From Apium graveolens (Eukaryota > Streptophyta > Magnoliopsida > Apiales > Apiaceae), in assembly GCF_009905375.1 (NCBI RefSeq), contig NW_027417467.1, positions 1-64,000 on the forward strand: a stretch of DNA of 64,000 bases, in the 5' to 3' direction. The notes below the pieces were generated by a model. It searched no databases. It was not told the DNA's origin and saw nothing but the letters and a program-made list of their open reading frames with translations. This document shows positions 32,871 to 47,325 of this stretch, piece after piece. How positions within the stretch are numbered: position 1 is the first letter of the stretch; each line of letters opens with the position of its first letter. Made by a program: the position numbers and the translations under genes.

Positions 32871-35800
32871 TGTAGTAATATATGGTGTCAAGTGACTCTT
32901 ATAGGGTGCAAAATCACTCTAATATGGTGTAAATTTAGTTACAAGGTTGATTAGAGCCAAAATATGGCCCAAAATTGACTCGTATAAAAGTGGTACCAAA
33001 AGGAGGTAAAAGGATGTCAAATTGGATGTATATGATGTTTACATGTTAATTGTACTAATATATGATGTCAAGTGACTCTTATAGGGTGCAAAATCACTCT
33101 AATATGGTGTAAAGTGAATTACAAGGGTGGTTAAAGCTAAAATGAGGCCCAAAATTGACTTGTATAAAAGTGGTACTAATAGGAGGTAAAGGATGTCAAA
33201 TTGGATGTATATGATGTTTACATGTTAATTGTACAAATATATGGCGGCAAGTAACTATTATAGGGTGCAAAATCACTCTAATATCGTGTAAAGTGAATTA
33301 CAAAGTTGATTAGAGCCAAAATGTGGCCCAAATATGACTCGTATAAAACTGGTACCAAGAGGTGGTTAAAAGATGTCAAATTGGATGTATATGAGGTTTA
33401 CATATTAATTGTACTAATATGTGGTGGCAAGTGATTCTTATAGGGTGCAAAATCACTCTAATATGGTATAAAGTGAATTGCAAGGTTGATTAGAGCCAAA
33501 ATGTGGCACAAAATTGACTCGTATAAAAGTGGTAACAAGAGTTGGTAAAAGGATGTCAAATTGGACGTATATGATGTTTACATGGTAATTGTACTAATAT
33601 ATGGTGACAAGTGACTTTTATAGGGTGCAAAATCACTCTAATATGGTGTAAAGTGACTTACAAGGTTGATTAGAGCCAAAATGTGGCCCGAAATTAACTC
33701 GTATAAAGTGGTACCAAGAGGTGGTAAAAGGTAATCAAATTGAATATACAATTTTTACATGTTAATTGTACTAATATATTGTGACAAGTGACTCTTATAG
33801 GGTGCAAAATCACTCTAATATGGTGTAAATTAGTTACAAGGTTGATTAGAGCCAAAATGTGGCCCAAAATTGATTCGTATAAAAGTGGTACCGAGAGGAG
33901 TTAAAGGATGTCAAATTGGATGTATATGATGTTTACATGTTAATAGTACTAATATATGGTGGCAAGTGATTTTATAGGGTGCAAAATCACTCTAATATGG
34001 TGTAAAGTTATTTACAAGGTTGATTAGAGCCAAAATGTGGCCCAAAATTGACTCGAATAAAAGTGGTACCAAGAGTTGGTAAAAGGATGTCAAATTGGAC
34101 GTACACGATGTTTACATGTTAATTGTACTAATATATGGTGGCAAGTGACTCTTATAGGGTGTAAGATCACTCTAATTTGGTGTAAAGTGAGTAACATGGT
34201 TGATTAGAGCCAAAATATGGCCCAAAATTGACTCGTATAAAGTGGTACCAAGAGGTGGTAAAAGGTAATCAAATTGGATATATATTATTTACATGTTAAT
34301 TGTACTAATATATGGTGACAAGTGACACTTATAGGGTGCAAAATCACTCTAATATGGTGTAAATTTAGTTACAAGGTTGATTAGAGCCAAAATGTGGCCC
34401 AAAATTGATTCGTATAAAAGTGGTACCGAGAGGAGGTAAAAGGATGTCAAATTGGATGTATATGATGTTTACATGTTAATAGTACTGATATATGGTGGAA
34501 AGTGATTTTATAGGGTGCAAAATCACTCTAATATGGTGTAAAGTGATTTACAAGGTTGATTAGAGCTAAAATGTGGTCCAAAATTGACTAGAATAAAAGT
34601 GGTACCAAGAGTTGGTAAAAGGATGTCAAATTGAATATATAATTTTTACATGTTAATTGTAGTAATATATGGTGTCAAGTGACTCTTATAGGGTGCAAAA
34701 TCACTCTAATATGGTGTAAATTTAGTTACAAGGTTGATTAGAGATAAAATATGGTCCAAAATTAACTCGTATAAAGTGGTACCAAGAGGTGGTAAAAGGT
34801 AATCAAATTGAATATATAATTTTTACATGTTAATTGTAGTAATATATGGTGTCAAGTGACTCTTATAGGGTGCAAAATCACTCTAATATGGTGTAAATTT
34901 AGTTACAAAGTTGATTAGAGCCATAATGTGGCCTAAATATGACTCGTATAAAACTTGTACCAAGAGGTGGTTAAAAGATGTCAAATTGGATGTATATGAG
35001 GTTTACATGTTAATTGTACTAATATGTGGTGGCAAGTGACTCTTATAGGGTGCAAAATCACTCTAATATGGTATAAAGTGAATTACAAGGTTGAGTAGAG
35101 CCAAAATGTGGCACAAAATTGACTCGTATAAAAGTGGTAACAAGAGTTGGTAAAAGGATGTCAAATTGGACGTATATGATGTTTACTGGTAATTGTACTA
35201 ATATATGGTGACAAGTGACTTTTATAGGGTGCAAAATCACTCTAATATGGTGTAAAGTGACTTACAAGGTTTATTAGAGCCAAAATGTGGCCCAAAATTA
35301 ACTCGTATAAAGTGGTACCAAGAGGTGGTAAAAGGTAATCAAATTGAATATATAATTTTTACATGTTAATTGTACTAATATATGGTGACAAGTGACTCTT
35401 ATATGGTGCAAAATCACTCTAATATGGTGTAAATTTAGTTACAAGGTTGATTAGAGCCAAAATGTGGCCCAAAATTGATTCGTATAAAAGTGGTACCGAG
35501 AGGAGTTAAAGGATGTCAAATTGGATGTATATGATGTTTACATGTTAATAGTACTAATATATGGTGGCAAGTGATTTTATAGGGTGCAAAATCACTCTAA
35601 TATGGTGTAAAGTGATTTACAAGGTTGATTAGAGCCAAAATGTGGCCCAAAATTGACTCGAATAAAAGTGGTACCAAGAGTTGGTAAAAGGATGTCTAAT
35701 TGGACGTACACGATGTTTACATGTTAATTGTACTAATATATGGTGGCAAGTGACTCTTATAGGGTGTAAGATCACTCTAATTTGGTGTAAAGTGAGTAAC

Positions 35801-37900
35801 ATGGTTGATTAGAGCCAAAATATGGCCCAAAATTGACTCGTATAAAGTGGTACCAAGAGGTGGTAAAAGGTAATCAAATTGGATATATAATGTTTACATG
35901 TTAATTGTACTAATATATGGTGACAAGTGACTCTTATAGGGTGCAAAATCACTCTAATATGGCGTAAAGTGACTTACAAGGTTGATTAGAGCCAAAATGT
36001 GGCCCAAAATTAACTCGTATAAAGTGGTACCAATAGGTGGTAAAAGGTAATCAAATTGAATATATAATTTTTACATGTTAATTGTAGTAATATATGGTGT
36101 CAAGTGACTCTTATAGGGTGCAAAATCACTCTAATTTGGTGTAAATTTAGTTACAAGGTTGATTAGAGCCAAAATATGGCCCAAAATTGACTCGTACAAA
36201 AGTGGTACCAAAAGGAGGTAAAAGGATGTCAAATTGGATGTATATGATGTTTACATGTTAATTGTACTAATATATGATGTCAAGTGACTCTTATAGGGTG
36301 CAAAATCACTCTAATATGGTGTAAAGTGAATTACAAGGGTGGTTAGAGCTAAAATGAGGCCCAAAATTGACTTTAATAAAAGTGGTACTAAAAGGAGGTA
36401 AAGGATGTCAAATTGGATGTATATGATGTTTACATGTTAATTGTACAAATATATTGCGGAAAGTAACTATTATAGGGTGCAAAATCACTCTAATATGGTG
36501 TAAAGTGAATTACAAAGTTGATTAGAGCCGAAATGTGGCCTAAATATGACTCGTATAAAACTTGTACCAAGAGGTGGTTAAAAGATGTCAAATTGGATGT
36601 ATATGAGGTTTACATGTTAATTGTACTAATATGTGGTGGCAAGTGTCTCTTATAGGGTGCAAAATCACTCTAATATGGTATAAAGTGAATTACAAGGTTG
36701 ATTAGAGGCAAAATGTGGCACAAAATTGACTCGTATAAAAGTGGTAACAAGAGTTGGTAAAAGGATGTCAAATTGGACGTATATGATGTTTACATGGTAA
36801 TTGTACTAATATATGGTGACAAGTGACTTTTATAGGGTGCAAAATCACTCTAATATGGTGTAAAGTGACTTACAAGGTTGATTAGAGCCAAGATGTGGCC
36901 CAAAATTAACCCGTATAAAGTGGTACCAAGAGGTGGTAAAAGGTAATCAAATTGAATATATAATTTTTACATGTAAATTGTACTAATATATGGTGACAAT
37001 TAACTCTTATAGGGTGCAAAATTACTCTAATATGGTGTAAATTTAGTTATAAGGTTGATTAGAACCAAAATGTGGCCCAAAATTGATTCGTATAAAAGTG
37101 GTACCGAGAGGAGGTAAAAGGATGTCAAATTGGATGTATATGATGTTTACATGTTAATAGTACTAATATATGGTGGCAAGTGATTTTATAGGGTGCAAAA
37201 TCACTCTAATATGGTGTAAAGTGATTTGCAAGGTTGATTAGAGCCAAAATGTGGCCCAAAATTGACTCGAATAAAAGTGGTACCAAGAGTTGGTAAAAGG
37301 ATGTCAAATTGGACGTACACGATGTTTAAATGTTAATTGTACTAATATGTGGTGGCAAGTGACTCTTATAGGGTGTAAGATCACTCTAATTTGGTGTAAA
37401 GTGAGTAACATGGTTGATTAGAGTCAAAATGTGGCCCAAAATTGACTCGTATAAAGTGGTACCAAGAGGTGGTAAAAGGTAATCAAATTGGATATATAAT
37501 GTTTACTTGTTAATTGTACTAATATATGGTGACAAGCGACTCTTATAGGGTGCAAAATCACTCTAATATGGCGTAAAGTGACTTACAAGGTTGATTAGAG
37601 CCAAAATGTGGCCCAAAATTAACTCGTATAAAGTGGTACCAAGAGGTGGTAAAAGGTAATCAAATTGAATATATAATTTTTACATGTTAATTGTAGTAAT
37701 ATATGGTGTCAAGTGACTCTTATAAGTTGCAAAATCACTCTAATATGGTGTAAATTTAGTTACAAGGTTGATTAGAGCCAAAATATGGCCCAAAATTGAC
37801 TCGTATAAAAGTGGTACCAAAAGGAGGTAAAAGGATGTCAAATTGGATGTATATGATGTTTACATGTTAATTGTACTAATATATGATGTCAAGTGACTCT
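31460..37900. repeat. Satellite HOR, about 1607 bp (nine-monomer) periodicity, four copies
   Basis: GTGGCAC lies at 31894, 33503, 35108 and 36715 (1609, 1605, 1607 bp); GTAAGATCAC lies at 32554, 34161, 35765 and 37375 (1607, 1604, 1610). Compared with the 2053 bp unit it lacks about 446 bp (2.5 monomers, including the 85 bp partial one). A local rearrangement at about 34300-34920 changes the monomer order in one copy without changing the spacing. Confidence 0.7.
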
Positions 37901-38415
37901 TATAGGGTGCAAAATCACTCTAATATGGTGTAAATTTAGTTACAAGGTTGATTAGAGCCAAAATGTGGCCCAAAATTGATTCGTATAAAAGTGGTACCGA
38001 GAGGAGGTAAAAGGATGTCAAATTGGATGTATATGATGTTTACATGTTAATAGTACTAATATATGGTGGCAAGTGATTTTATAGGGTGCAAAATCACTCT
38101 AATATGGTGTAAAGTGATTTACAAGGTTGATTAGAGCCAAAATGTTGCCCAAAATTGACCCGAATAAAAGTGGTACCAAGAGTTGGTAAAAGGATGTCAA
38201 ATTGGACGTACACGATGTTTACATGTTAATTGTAATAATATATGGTGGCAAGTGACTCTTATAGGGTGTAAGATCACTCTAATTTGGTGTAAAGTGAGTA
38301 ACATGGTTGATTAGAGCCAAAATATGGCCCAAGATTGACTCGTATAAAGTGGTACCAAGAGGTGGTAAAAGGTAATCAAATTGGATATGTAATGTTTACA
38401 TGTTAATTGTACTAA

Positions 38416-38420
38416 TATAT
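38416..38420. other. Target-site duplication TATAT, left copy
   Basis: TATAT precedes the TG of the solo LTR and recurs at 41981-41985. Removing the LTR and one copy restores ACTAATATATGGTGAC, the normal satellite sequence. Confidence 0.9.
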
Positions 38421-41400
38421 TGTAATATCCGGGATATATCGTGTAATTATTTTTGCTAATAGATAATTATTATATGTATTCAGTATCTATTCTGTGAATT
38501 ATTTATTTTGTGTTAAAAATGTTTGAATGTTTAAAAATGTTATTAATTGAGTATTTCAATTTTTTTATGTCCAAAATAAAATATAGATAATTGTCATATC
38601 TTCCTAATTATTTTTATGTTAATTTATGAATTTATAGGAATCATATGGATTTTTTTTAAACTCTTGTTCCGGGTATTTAAAACCTATTTTATGAAAACGG
38701 GAACCAACCACCGTTAACCGTTTTTACGTTTTTAGAACCCGAAACTCTTCCGAGAACTCCTTCCTAACCTAATTGCAATATTCCGAGCATTTTCCATGTT
38801 TCGACTTTTTCGATCCGGCGTACGGTTTGTCCTGCGCGAGTCCCGGCGCAATATTTTCGATACAATATTCGTTTCGGTAAATCAATAAAACCCGTATTTT
38901 CGATAAACGAGAGCTTTTTATTAAACTATCCCAATTATCACCTCGTAGTACGTGTAACCAGGCGCTGAGACCAAGACCGCAGTACAAATTGTACTGATTT
39001 GGATAATTATCCCGAAAACCGATACCGTTTGGATCAGTTTTTATAAATAAACGTACCGTTTTATATCCGGAATGATCCAAAGGGATACTAATTCTCCGTA
39101 ATTATAAATAGCCTTTTACCGTATTTTATTTCGTATCAAAATCATTTGCAGACATATAATTATATAATTTTTACAGAGAAAAATCATATATTCATAAACC
39201 TTTCTGGGAATCAAACCACAAATTCAAGGTGTTAGTGAAATCCGTTTGGAAAGTTGGAGTAATCAATTTGAAGGTCTCAAGGAGTACTATCAGATTCCAG
39301 GACCTGTTTTACTGCAGAATCAAAGGTTGATTTTTTATAAATTTAATTATTTTCGAATTATTTTCATGAAAAATATGAATTTTTGTTCGGATGATTGTTT
39401 GTATGATTTGATGATTGCATGTTGTAGAGCTTGTTTTCCTGATGATTTTGGTATATTATACGTCTGATTTGGAGTCCAATAACATGTTCAAATTTGAGTT
39501 TGATTTTCGAATTTCAAAATTAGGGTTTATAACCCGTATGAATGTTCTTAATTGAAATTTGGGGGTTTCTTATTCTGGAATAGATTGATGTTGTGATATA
39601 GTGGATTGTGTTCTCTGTAAAATTTGCAATCCAGTCGTATAAGTTTCATGAATCAACGAGGTCTGTAGAGAAGGGAGTTGTGTTTTGAATATTTCCGAAG
39701 TTCGCCGGAAACTGGCAAACTTCACGGCCAAATTCCGGCCAACTCAGGGATTTTAGATCGATTTGATTGCATGGTTATGTTCCTGGTAATCCGTAGATGT
39801 GATCTGGAGCTTGTGGCAAGGTGAGGAGGCCGGAATCGTGTTCTCCGGCCACCCCTGTGTTTTCCGGCGACTGGACTGCAAAATTGCAGTTTAGTCCCTG
39901 TAGTTTTGTAGATGATGAAGTTTAGTCCCTGAAGTTTCCAGACTTTGCAAAAATTGGATTCCTGTTTTAAAAATATTTAAAAATCATATTTCCTATTTAT
40001 TTTTATTATAAAAATCCGTTTTTAATTTCTAAAAATTCTAAAAATTATTATTTTAATTCCGAAAATTATTTTTAATTCACAAATAAATCTGAATTAATTA
40101 GTTAATTAATTTCAGTTAATTTTGAATTGATTCATTAGTCAATTAATTCAAAAATTAATTGATTAATTGATTTAATTAATTATTAATTGATTTTTTAATT
40201 AATTATTTAATTAGATTTAATTATTTAAAAATGATTTAAAAATTTCGAAAAATAGTTTCGAGCTTTAAAATATTATTCTAAATTATTTTCATGGCTCGAT
40301 AATTATTCTAAAATTGTTTCGGAGCTAGAATTGGCCAACCGAACACTGTTTATTATTCCGAAATTGATCCAACGACCCGTTTTAATTCCGAAAAATGTTT
40401 TAAAAATCATTTGAAATACCAGAAAGCCTATTTATGACCCGAAATGTCTTTATAAATGATATGTCATTGATTACGTGATGTATTATGTGTGACTTGTTGA
40501 TTGAATGTAGGTTTATATATTCGATGATTACTGTTTATGGCATAACTTTCAATCCGTTAATCGGATTTGGGTGAAATGAAGGGTAAATAGAAGTATGTGT
40601 TGAACAGAATCGTATGAGTGGAATATTGATAGATACTTATGATGCCTAGCAGAGTAAGCAAGGTGTAAGAAAGAGAAGCAGATGATCAAAAAATAGAATT
40701 GACATGTAGAAAATACAGCAAATGAGCAGAGATTAGAAGCGAGGCATAGGAGAAACAGATGAATGGTGGTTGAATAGAATCGTAGACAAGTACAAGTGAG
40801 GTTGGAATCAATTATGATAAGGAAAGTACTTCTAAACCTTTCTCGAGATTTATTGCAAATATTTCTAAATTCTCTTGTGACCTATTGTTAATATTCAAAA
40901 TAGCTCTATTTTATATTGGAAATACTTTGAATCCTCCAGCCTTGAACCTGAGCCACATCATTTGATCTTTGAGCCGTAAGCCTTATTCTTTGTGAACCAT
41001 TTCTTGTGGATTTAGCAAATATTAAACCATACAAATACGATACTACTCCACAAATATATATCCATCATATACCAAACACTGGAACAAAATTGTTTATATA
41101 TACAAAAACTTTTATACTTAACCATACCTTGTGATATCAAAGCACTAAAACTTTGGAAAAACACTATTCATCTAATACCCGATTATCCTACCGGCTGGAG
41201 GCCACTTCTTTTATGTATTTTGACATACCCTTTTTGGTAACTATGAACTTTTACCATGCTCTTTTACAAATGTTTTATGGTTATTGATTATGATCTGGTT
41301 TTATTGAACTCTATTGTTTATCATATTGAAATGCTTTAGAATTGGATAGTTTTCTTTGTATGGACCAGATTCGTGGTCAGACCATATCGATGGTCAAGTT

Positions 41401-41980
41401 AGGCCAATGTGTGCCTTGGATCCAGTAGTTAGAGTAGTGCTGTGTGCTTTGCTCGGGGTTAGTGCGTGACTGATCAGCAGCCTAACCTTGGTTTAAAAAC
41501 TTAAAATGAATAATCCAATTCAATTGGTTGTTTAACAAGAAACTTGATTCCTTTGAATCATCTCATTTATTATTGTCTAACCTCAGTTATTGATAATATG
41601 ACTTGCTGAGCTAGTTAGCTCACTCTTGCGAATCTTTTTATATATTCTACAGTTAAGAAGGATACGGTTGATAGCAAGGTTTCCCAGTTCAATGTTCGAG
41701 CTAGGATTCCAGATTATGATTGATCGAGCTAGCAGGAGCTTATGGCAGTAGTGAGATAGCAAGGTTGTAAGAATGATTTTATTATCAATTGTAAGTTAAA
41801 TTAGTTGGGATTTGGTACGATGTAATAATTAAGGTTGTGGCTTGTTTTCATACTTTAACCTGTTGCGATCCGTGGTTTTGTGAAGCAGGGTCATTATAAA
41901 TAATATTTCTTATACAGGTTGATATATTGTGTTTGTGTTGTGGACCCCAAACTTCTGACCCGGGTTTAGAGGGCGCCACA
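38421..41980 (+). mobile_element. Solo LTR, 3560 bp, probably Ty3/gypsy chromovirus (Tekay/Del-like)
   Basis: It starts TGTAATATCCGGG, ends GGGCGCCACA, and is flanked by a 5 bp TSD. No terminal direct repeat, PBS, PPT or gag/pol sequence is seen inside, so it is a single LTR left by recombination between the two LTRs of a full element. The TATA box at 39103 sets the plus orientation. Notable interior: a TTTAGTCCCTG pair (near 39890 and 39921), an AT-rich block (about 39960-40440) and a small palindrome GAGCTAGTTAGCTC near 41608. The very long LTR and its termini suggest the Tekay/Del lineage, but this is recall, not proof. ORFs inside it are not supported. Confidence 0.85.
39103..39110 (+). 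promoter_or_regulatory. Probable TATA box of the solo LTR
   Basis: TATAAATA about 680 bp into the LTR. If functional it would start transcription towards the right-hand satellite. Confidence 0.45.
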
Positions 41981-41985
41981 TATAT
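41981..41985. other. Target-site duplication TATAT, right copy
   Basis: TATAT directly follows the CA end of the solo LTR; satellite resumes in phase with GGTGACAAGTGAC. Confidence 0.9.
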
Positions 41986-42324
41986 GGTGACAAGTGACTC
42001 TTATAGGGTGCAAAATCACTCTAATATGGCGTAAAGTGACTTACAAGGTTGATTAGAGCCAAAATGTGGCCCAAAATTAACTCGTATAAAGTGGTACCAA
42101 GAGGTGGTAAAAGGTAATCAAATTGAATATATAATTTTTACATGTTAATTGTACTAATATATGATGTCAAGTGACTCTTATTGGGTGCAAAATCACTCTA
42201 ATATGGTGTAAATTTAGTTACAAGGTTGATTAGAGCCAAAATATGGCCCAAAATTGACTCGTATAAAAGTGGTACCGAAAGGAGGTAGAAGGATGTCAAA
42301 TTGGATGTATATGATGTTTACATG

Positions 42325-45300
42325 TTAATTGTACTAATATATGGTGACAAGTGACTCTTATAGGGTGCAAAATCACTCTAATATGGTGTAAATTTAGTTA
42401 CAAGGTTGATTAGAGCCAAAATGTGGCCCAAAATTGATTCGTATAAAAGTGGTACCGAGAGGAGGTAAAAGGATGTGAAATTGGATGTATATGATGTTTA
42501 CATGTTAATAGTACTAATATATGGTGGCAAGTGATTTTATAGGGTGCAAAATCACTCTAATATGGTGTAAAGTGATTTACAAGGTTGATTAGAGCCAAAA
42601 TGTGGCCCAAAATTGACTCGAATAAAAGTGGTACCAAGAGTTGGTAAAAGGATGTCAAATTGGACGTATACGATCTTTACATGTTAATTGTACTAATATA
42701 TGGTGGCAAGTGACTCTTATAGGGTGTAAGATCACTCTAATTTGGTGTAAAGTGAGTAACATGGTTGATTAGAGCCAAAATGTGGCCCAAAATTGACTCG
42801 TATAAAGTGGTACCAAGAGGTGGTAAAAGGTAATCAAATTGGATATATAATGTTTACATGTTAATTGTACTAATATATGGTGACAAGTGACTCTTATAGG
42901 ATGCAAAATCACTCTAATATGGTATAAAGTGACTTACAAGGTTGATTAGAGCCAAAATGTGGCCCAAAATTAACTCGTATAAAGTGGTACCAAAAGGTGG
43001 TAAAAGGTAATCAAATTGAATATATAATTTTTACATGTTAATTGTACTAATATATGGTGTCAAGTGACTCTTATAGGGTGCAAAATCACTCTAATATGGT
43101 GAATATTTAGTTACAAGGTTGATTAGAGCCAAAATATGGCCCAAAATTGACTCGTATAAAAGTGGTACCGAAAGGAGGTAAAATTTAGTCAAATTGGATG
43201 TATATGATGTTTACATGTTAATTGTACTAATATATGGTGTCAAGTGACTCTTATAGGGTGCAAAATCACTCTAATATGGTGTAAAGTGAATTACATGGTT
43301 GATTAGAGCCAAAATATGGCCCAAAATTGACTCGAATAAAAGTGGTAACAAGAGTTGGTAAAATGATGTCAAATTGGACGTATATGATGTTTACATGTTA
43401 ATTGTACTAATATATGGTGTCAAGTGACTCAAAATATGGTGACAAGTTAATGTTAATTGTACTAGTATAGGATGTTTACATGTTAATTGTACTAATATAT
43501 GGTGACAAGTGACTCTTATAGGGTGTAAAATCACTCTAATATGGTGTAAATTTAGTTACAAGGTTGATTAGATCCAAAATATGGCCCAAAATTGACTCAT
43601 ATAAAAATGGTACCGAAAGGAGGTAAAAGGATGTCAAATTGGATTTATATGATGTTGTCATGTTAATAGTACTAATATATGGTGGCAAGTGACTCTTATA
43701 GGGTGCAAAATCACTCTAATATGGTGTAAAGTGACTTACAAGGGTGGTTAGAGCTAAAATGAGGCCCAAAATTGTCTTATATAAAACTGGTACTAAAAGG
43801 AGGTAAAGGATGTCAAATTGGATGTATATGATGTTTACATGTTAATTGTACAAATATATGGCTGCAAGTAACTATTATAGGGTGCAAAATCACTCTAATA
43901 TGGTGTAAAGTGAATTACAAAGTTGATTAGAGCCAAAATGTGGCCCAAATATGACTCGTATAAAACTGGTACCAAGAGGCGGTAAAAAGATGTCAAATTG
44001 GATGTATATGAGGTTTACATGTTAATTGTACTAATATGTGGTGGCAAGTGACTCTTATAGGGTGCAAAATCACTCTAATATGGTATAAAGTGAATTACAA
44101 GGTTGATTAGAGCCAAAATGTGGCCCAAATTTGACTCGTAGAAAAGTGGTACCAAGTGGAGGTAAAAGGATGTCAAATTGGATGTATATGATGTTTACAT
44201 GTAAATTGTACTAATATAAGGTGTCAAGTGACTCTTATAGAGTGCAAAATCACTCTAATATGGTGTAAGGTGACTTACAAGGTTGATTAAAGCCAAATAT
44301 GGCCAAAAATTGACTCGTATAAAAGGGGTACCAAGAGTTGGTGTAAGATGACTTACAAGGTTGATTAGCGCCAAAATGTGGCCCAAAATTGACTCGAATA
44401 AAAGTGGTAACAAGAGTTGGTAAAAGGATGTCAAATTGGACGTATATGATGTTTACATGTTAATTGTACTGATATATGGTGACAAGTGACTCTTATAGGG
44501 TGCAAAATCACTCTAATATGGTGTAAATTTAGTTACAAGGTTGATTAGAGGCAAAATATGGCCCAAAATTGACTCGTATGAAAGTGGTACCGAAAGGAGG
44601 TAAAAAGATGTCAAATTGGATGTTTATGATGTTTACATGTTAATAGTACTAATATATGGTGGCAAGTGACTTTTATAGGGTGCAAAATCACTCTAATATG
44701 GTGTAAAGTGACTTACAAGGTTGATTAGGGCCAAAATGTGGCCCAAAATAGACTCGAATAAAAGTGGTAACAAGAGTTGGTAAAATGATGTCAAATTGGA
44801 CGTATAAGATGTTTACATGTTAATTGTACTAATATATGGTGGAAAATGACTCTTATAGGGTGTAAAATCACTCAAATATGGTATAAAGTGACTAACAAGG
44901 TTGATTAGAGCCAAAATGTGGCCCAAAATTAACTCATATAAAGTGGTACCAAGAGGTGGTAAAAGGTAATCAAATTGAATATATAATTTTTACATGTATA
45001 TTGTACTAATATATGATGGCAAGTGATCTTATAGGGTGCAAAATCACTCTAATATGGTGTAAATTTACTTAAAAGGTTGATTAGAGCCAATATGTGGCCC
45101 AAAATTGACTCGTATAAAAGTGGAACCGTGAGGTGGTAAAATGATGTCAAATTGGATGTTTATGATGTTTACATGTTAATAGTACTAATATATGGTGGCA
45201 AGTGACTTTTATAGGGTGCAAAATCACTCTAATATGGTGTAAAGTGACTTACAAGGTTGATTAGCGCCAAAATGTGGCCCAAAATTAACTCGAATAAAAG

Positions 45301-47325
45301 TGGTAACAAGAGTTGGTAAAAGGATGTCAAATTGGACGTATATGATGTTTACATGTTAATTGTACAAATATATGGTGTCAAGTGACTCTTATAGGGTGCA
45401 AAATCACTCTAATATGGTGTAAAGTGACTTACAAGGTTGATTAGAGCCAAAATGTGGCCCAAAATTAACTCGTATAAAGTGGTACCAAGAGGTGGTAAAA
45501 GGTAATCAAATTGAATATATAATTTTTACATATTAATTGTACTAATATATGGTGACAAGTGACTCTTATAGGGTGCAAAATCACTCTAATATGGTGTAAA
45601 TTTAGTTACAAGGTTGATTAGAGCCAAAATGTGGCCCAAAATTGATTTGTATAAAAGTGGTACCGAGAGGAGGTAAAAGGATGTCAAATTGGATGTATAT
45701 GATGTTTACATGTTAATAGTACTAATATATGGTGGCAAGTGATTTTATAGGGTGCAAAATCACTTTAATATGGTGTAAAGTGATTTACAAGGTTGATTAG
45801 AGCCAAAATGTGTCCCAAAATTGACTCGAATAAAAGTGGTACCAAGAGTTGGTAAAAGGATGTCAAATTGGACGTATACGATGTTTACATGTTTATTTTA
45901 CTAATATATGGTGGCAAATGACTCTTATAGGGTGTAAGATCACTCTAATTTGGTGTAAAGTGAGTAACATGGTTGATTAGAGCCAAAATGTGGCCCAAAA
46001 TTGACTCGTATAAAGTGGTACCAAGAGGTGGTAAAAGGTAATCAAATTGGATATATAATGTTTACATGTTAATTGTACTAATATATGGTGACAAGTGACT
46101 CTTATAGGGTGCAAAATCACTCTAATATGGTGTAAAGTGACTTACAAGGTTGATTAGAGCCAAAATATGGCCCAAAATTAACTCGTATAAAGTGGTACCA
46201 AGAGGTGGTAAAAGGTAATCAAATTGAATATATAATTTTTACATGTTAATTGTACTAATATATGGTGTTAAGTGACTCTTATAGGGTGCAAAATCACTTT
46301 AATATGGTGTAAATTTAGTTACAAGGTTGATTAGAGCCAAAATATGGCCCAAAATTGACTCGTATAAAAGTGGTACTGAAAGGAGGTAAAAATATGTCAA
46401 ATTGGATGTATATGATGTTTACATGTTAATTGTACTAATATAAGGTGTCAAGTGACTCTTATAGGGTGCAAAATCACTCTAATATGGTGTAAAGTGAATT
46501 ACAAGGTTGATTAGAGCCAAAATGTTGCCCAAAATTGACTCGAATAGAAGCAGTAACAAGAGTTGGTAAAATGATGTCAAATTGGACGTATATGATGTTT
46601 ACATGTTAATTGAACTAATATATGGTGTCAAGTGACTCAAAATATGGTGACAAGTTAATGTTAATTGTACTAGTATAGGATGTTTACATGTTAATTGTAC
46701 TAATATATGGTGACAAGTGACTCTTATAGGGTGTAAAATCACTCTAATATGGTGTAAATTTAGTTACAAGGTTGATTAGAGCCAAAATATGGCCCAAAAT
46801 TGACTCGTAAAAAAGTGGTACCGAAAAGAGGTAAAAGGATTTCAAATTGGATGTATATGATGTTGCCATGTTAATAGTACTAATATATGGTGGCAAGTGA
46901 CTCTTATAGGGTGCAAAATCACTCTAATATGGTGTAAAGTGACTTACAAGGGTGGTTAGAGCTAAAATGAGGCCCAAAATTGACTTGTATAAAAGTGGTA
47001 CTAAAAGGAGGTAAAGGATGTCAAATTGGATGTATATGATGTTTACATGTTAATTCTACAAATATATGGCGGCAAGTAACTATTATAGGATGCAAAATCA
47101 CTCTAATATGGTGTAAAGTGAATTACAAAGTTGATTAGAGCCAAAATGTGGCCCAAATATGACTCGTATAAAACTGGTACCAAGAGGTGGTTAAAAGATG
47201 TCAAATTGGATGTATATGAGGTTTACATGTTAATTGTACTAATATGTGGTGGCAAGGGACTCTTATAGGGTGCAAAATCACTCTAATATGGTATAAAGTG
47301 AATTACAAGGTTGATTAGAGCCAAA
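42325..47325. repeat. Satellite HOR, 3209 bp spacing again, about 1.6 copies
   Basis: ATTGATT(C/T)G at 42433 and 45642 (3209), GTAAGATCAC at 42725 and 45934 (3209), and the partial monomer at 43420 and 46628 (3208). Some monomer types match the 3209 bp unit of the left part of the window: the order TCAAGTGACTCAAAATATGG, GTAGAAAAGTGG, then ACATGTATATTG is kept. Confidence 0.75.

Larger units (their letters stand above)
15504..38420. repeat. Satellite array, segment 2
   Basis: About 128 monomers of the same 179 bp family in the same orientation. It contains successive HOR domains (3209, 2056, 3209 again, 977, 2053, about 1607 and 893 bp). Between about 21210 and 22800 the order is rearranged, with ACTCGTAG landmarks at 21135, 21572, 22455 and 23517 (uneven steps). 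Short minus-strand frames of about 60 codons recur only because the repeat recurs. No gene is seen. Confidence 0.97.
36985..43228. repeat. Satellite HOR, 893 bp (five-monomer) unit, three copies, split by the solo LTR
   Basis: ATTGATTCG occurs at 37082, 37975 and 42433. Removing the 3565 bp insertion (LTR plus one TSD) gives steps of 893 and 893. GTAAGATCAC at 37375, 38268 and 42725 gives 893 and 892. The solo LTR inserted into the middle copy. Confidence 0.75.

Noticed and set aside
38769..39080. 103-codon minus-strand frame in the solo LTR
   Set aside because: It lies antisense within an LTR, has no recognisable domain, and the element's own promoter faces the other way. The plus-strand frame at 39246-39467 is equally unsupported.
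38421..41980. Insertion as a small complete element rather than a solo LTR
   Set aside because: No terminal direct repeats, PBS or PPT inside. Its TG...CA ends with a 5 bp TSD fit one LTR.
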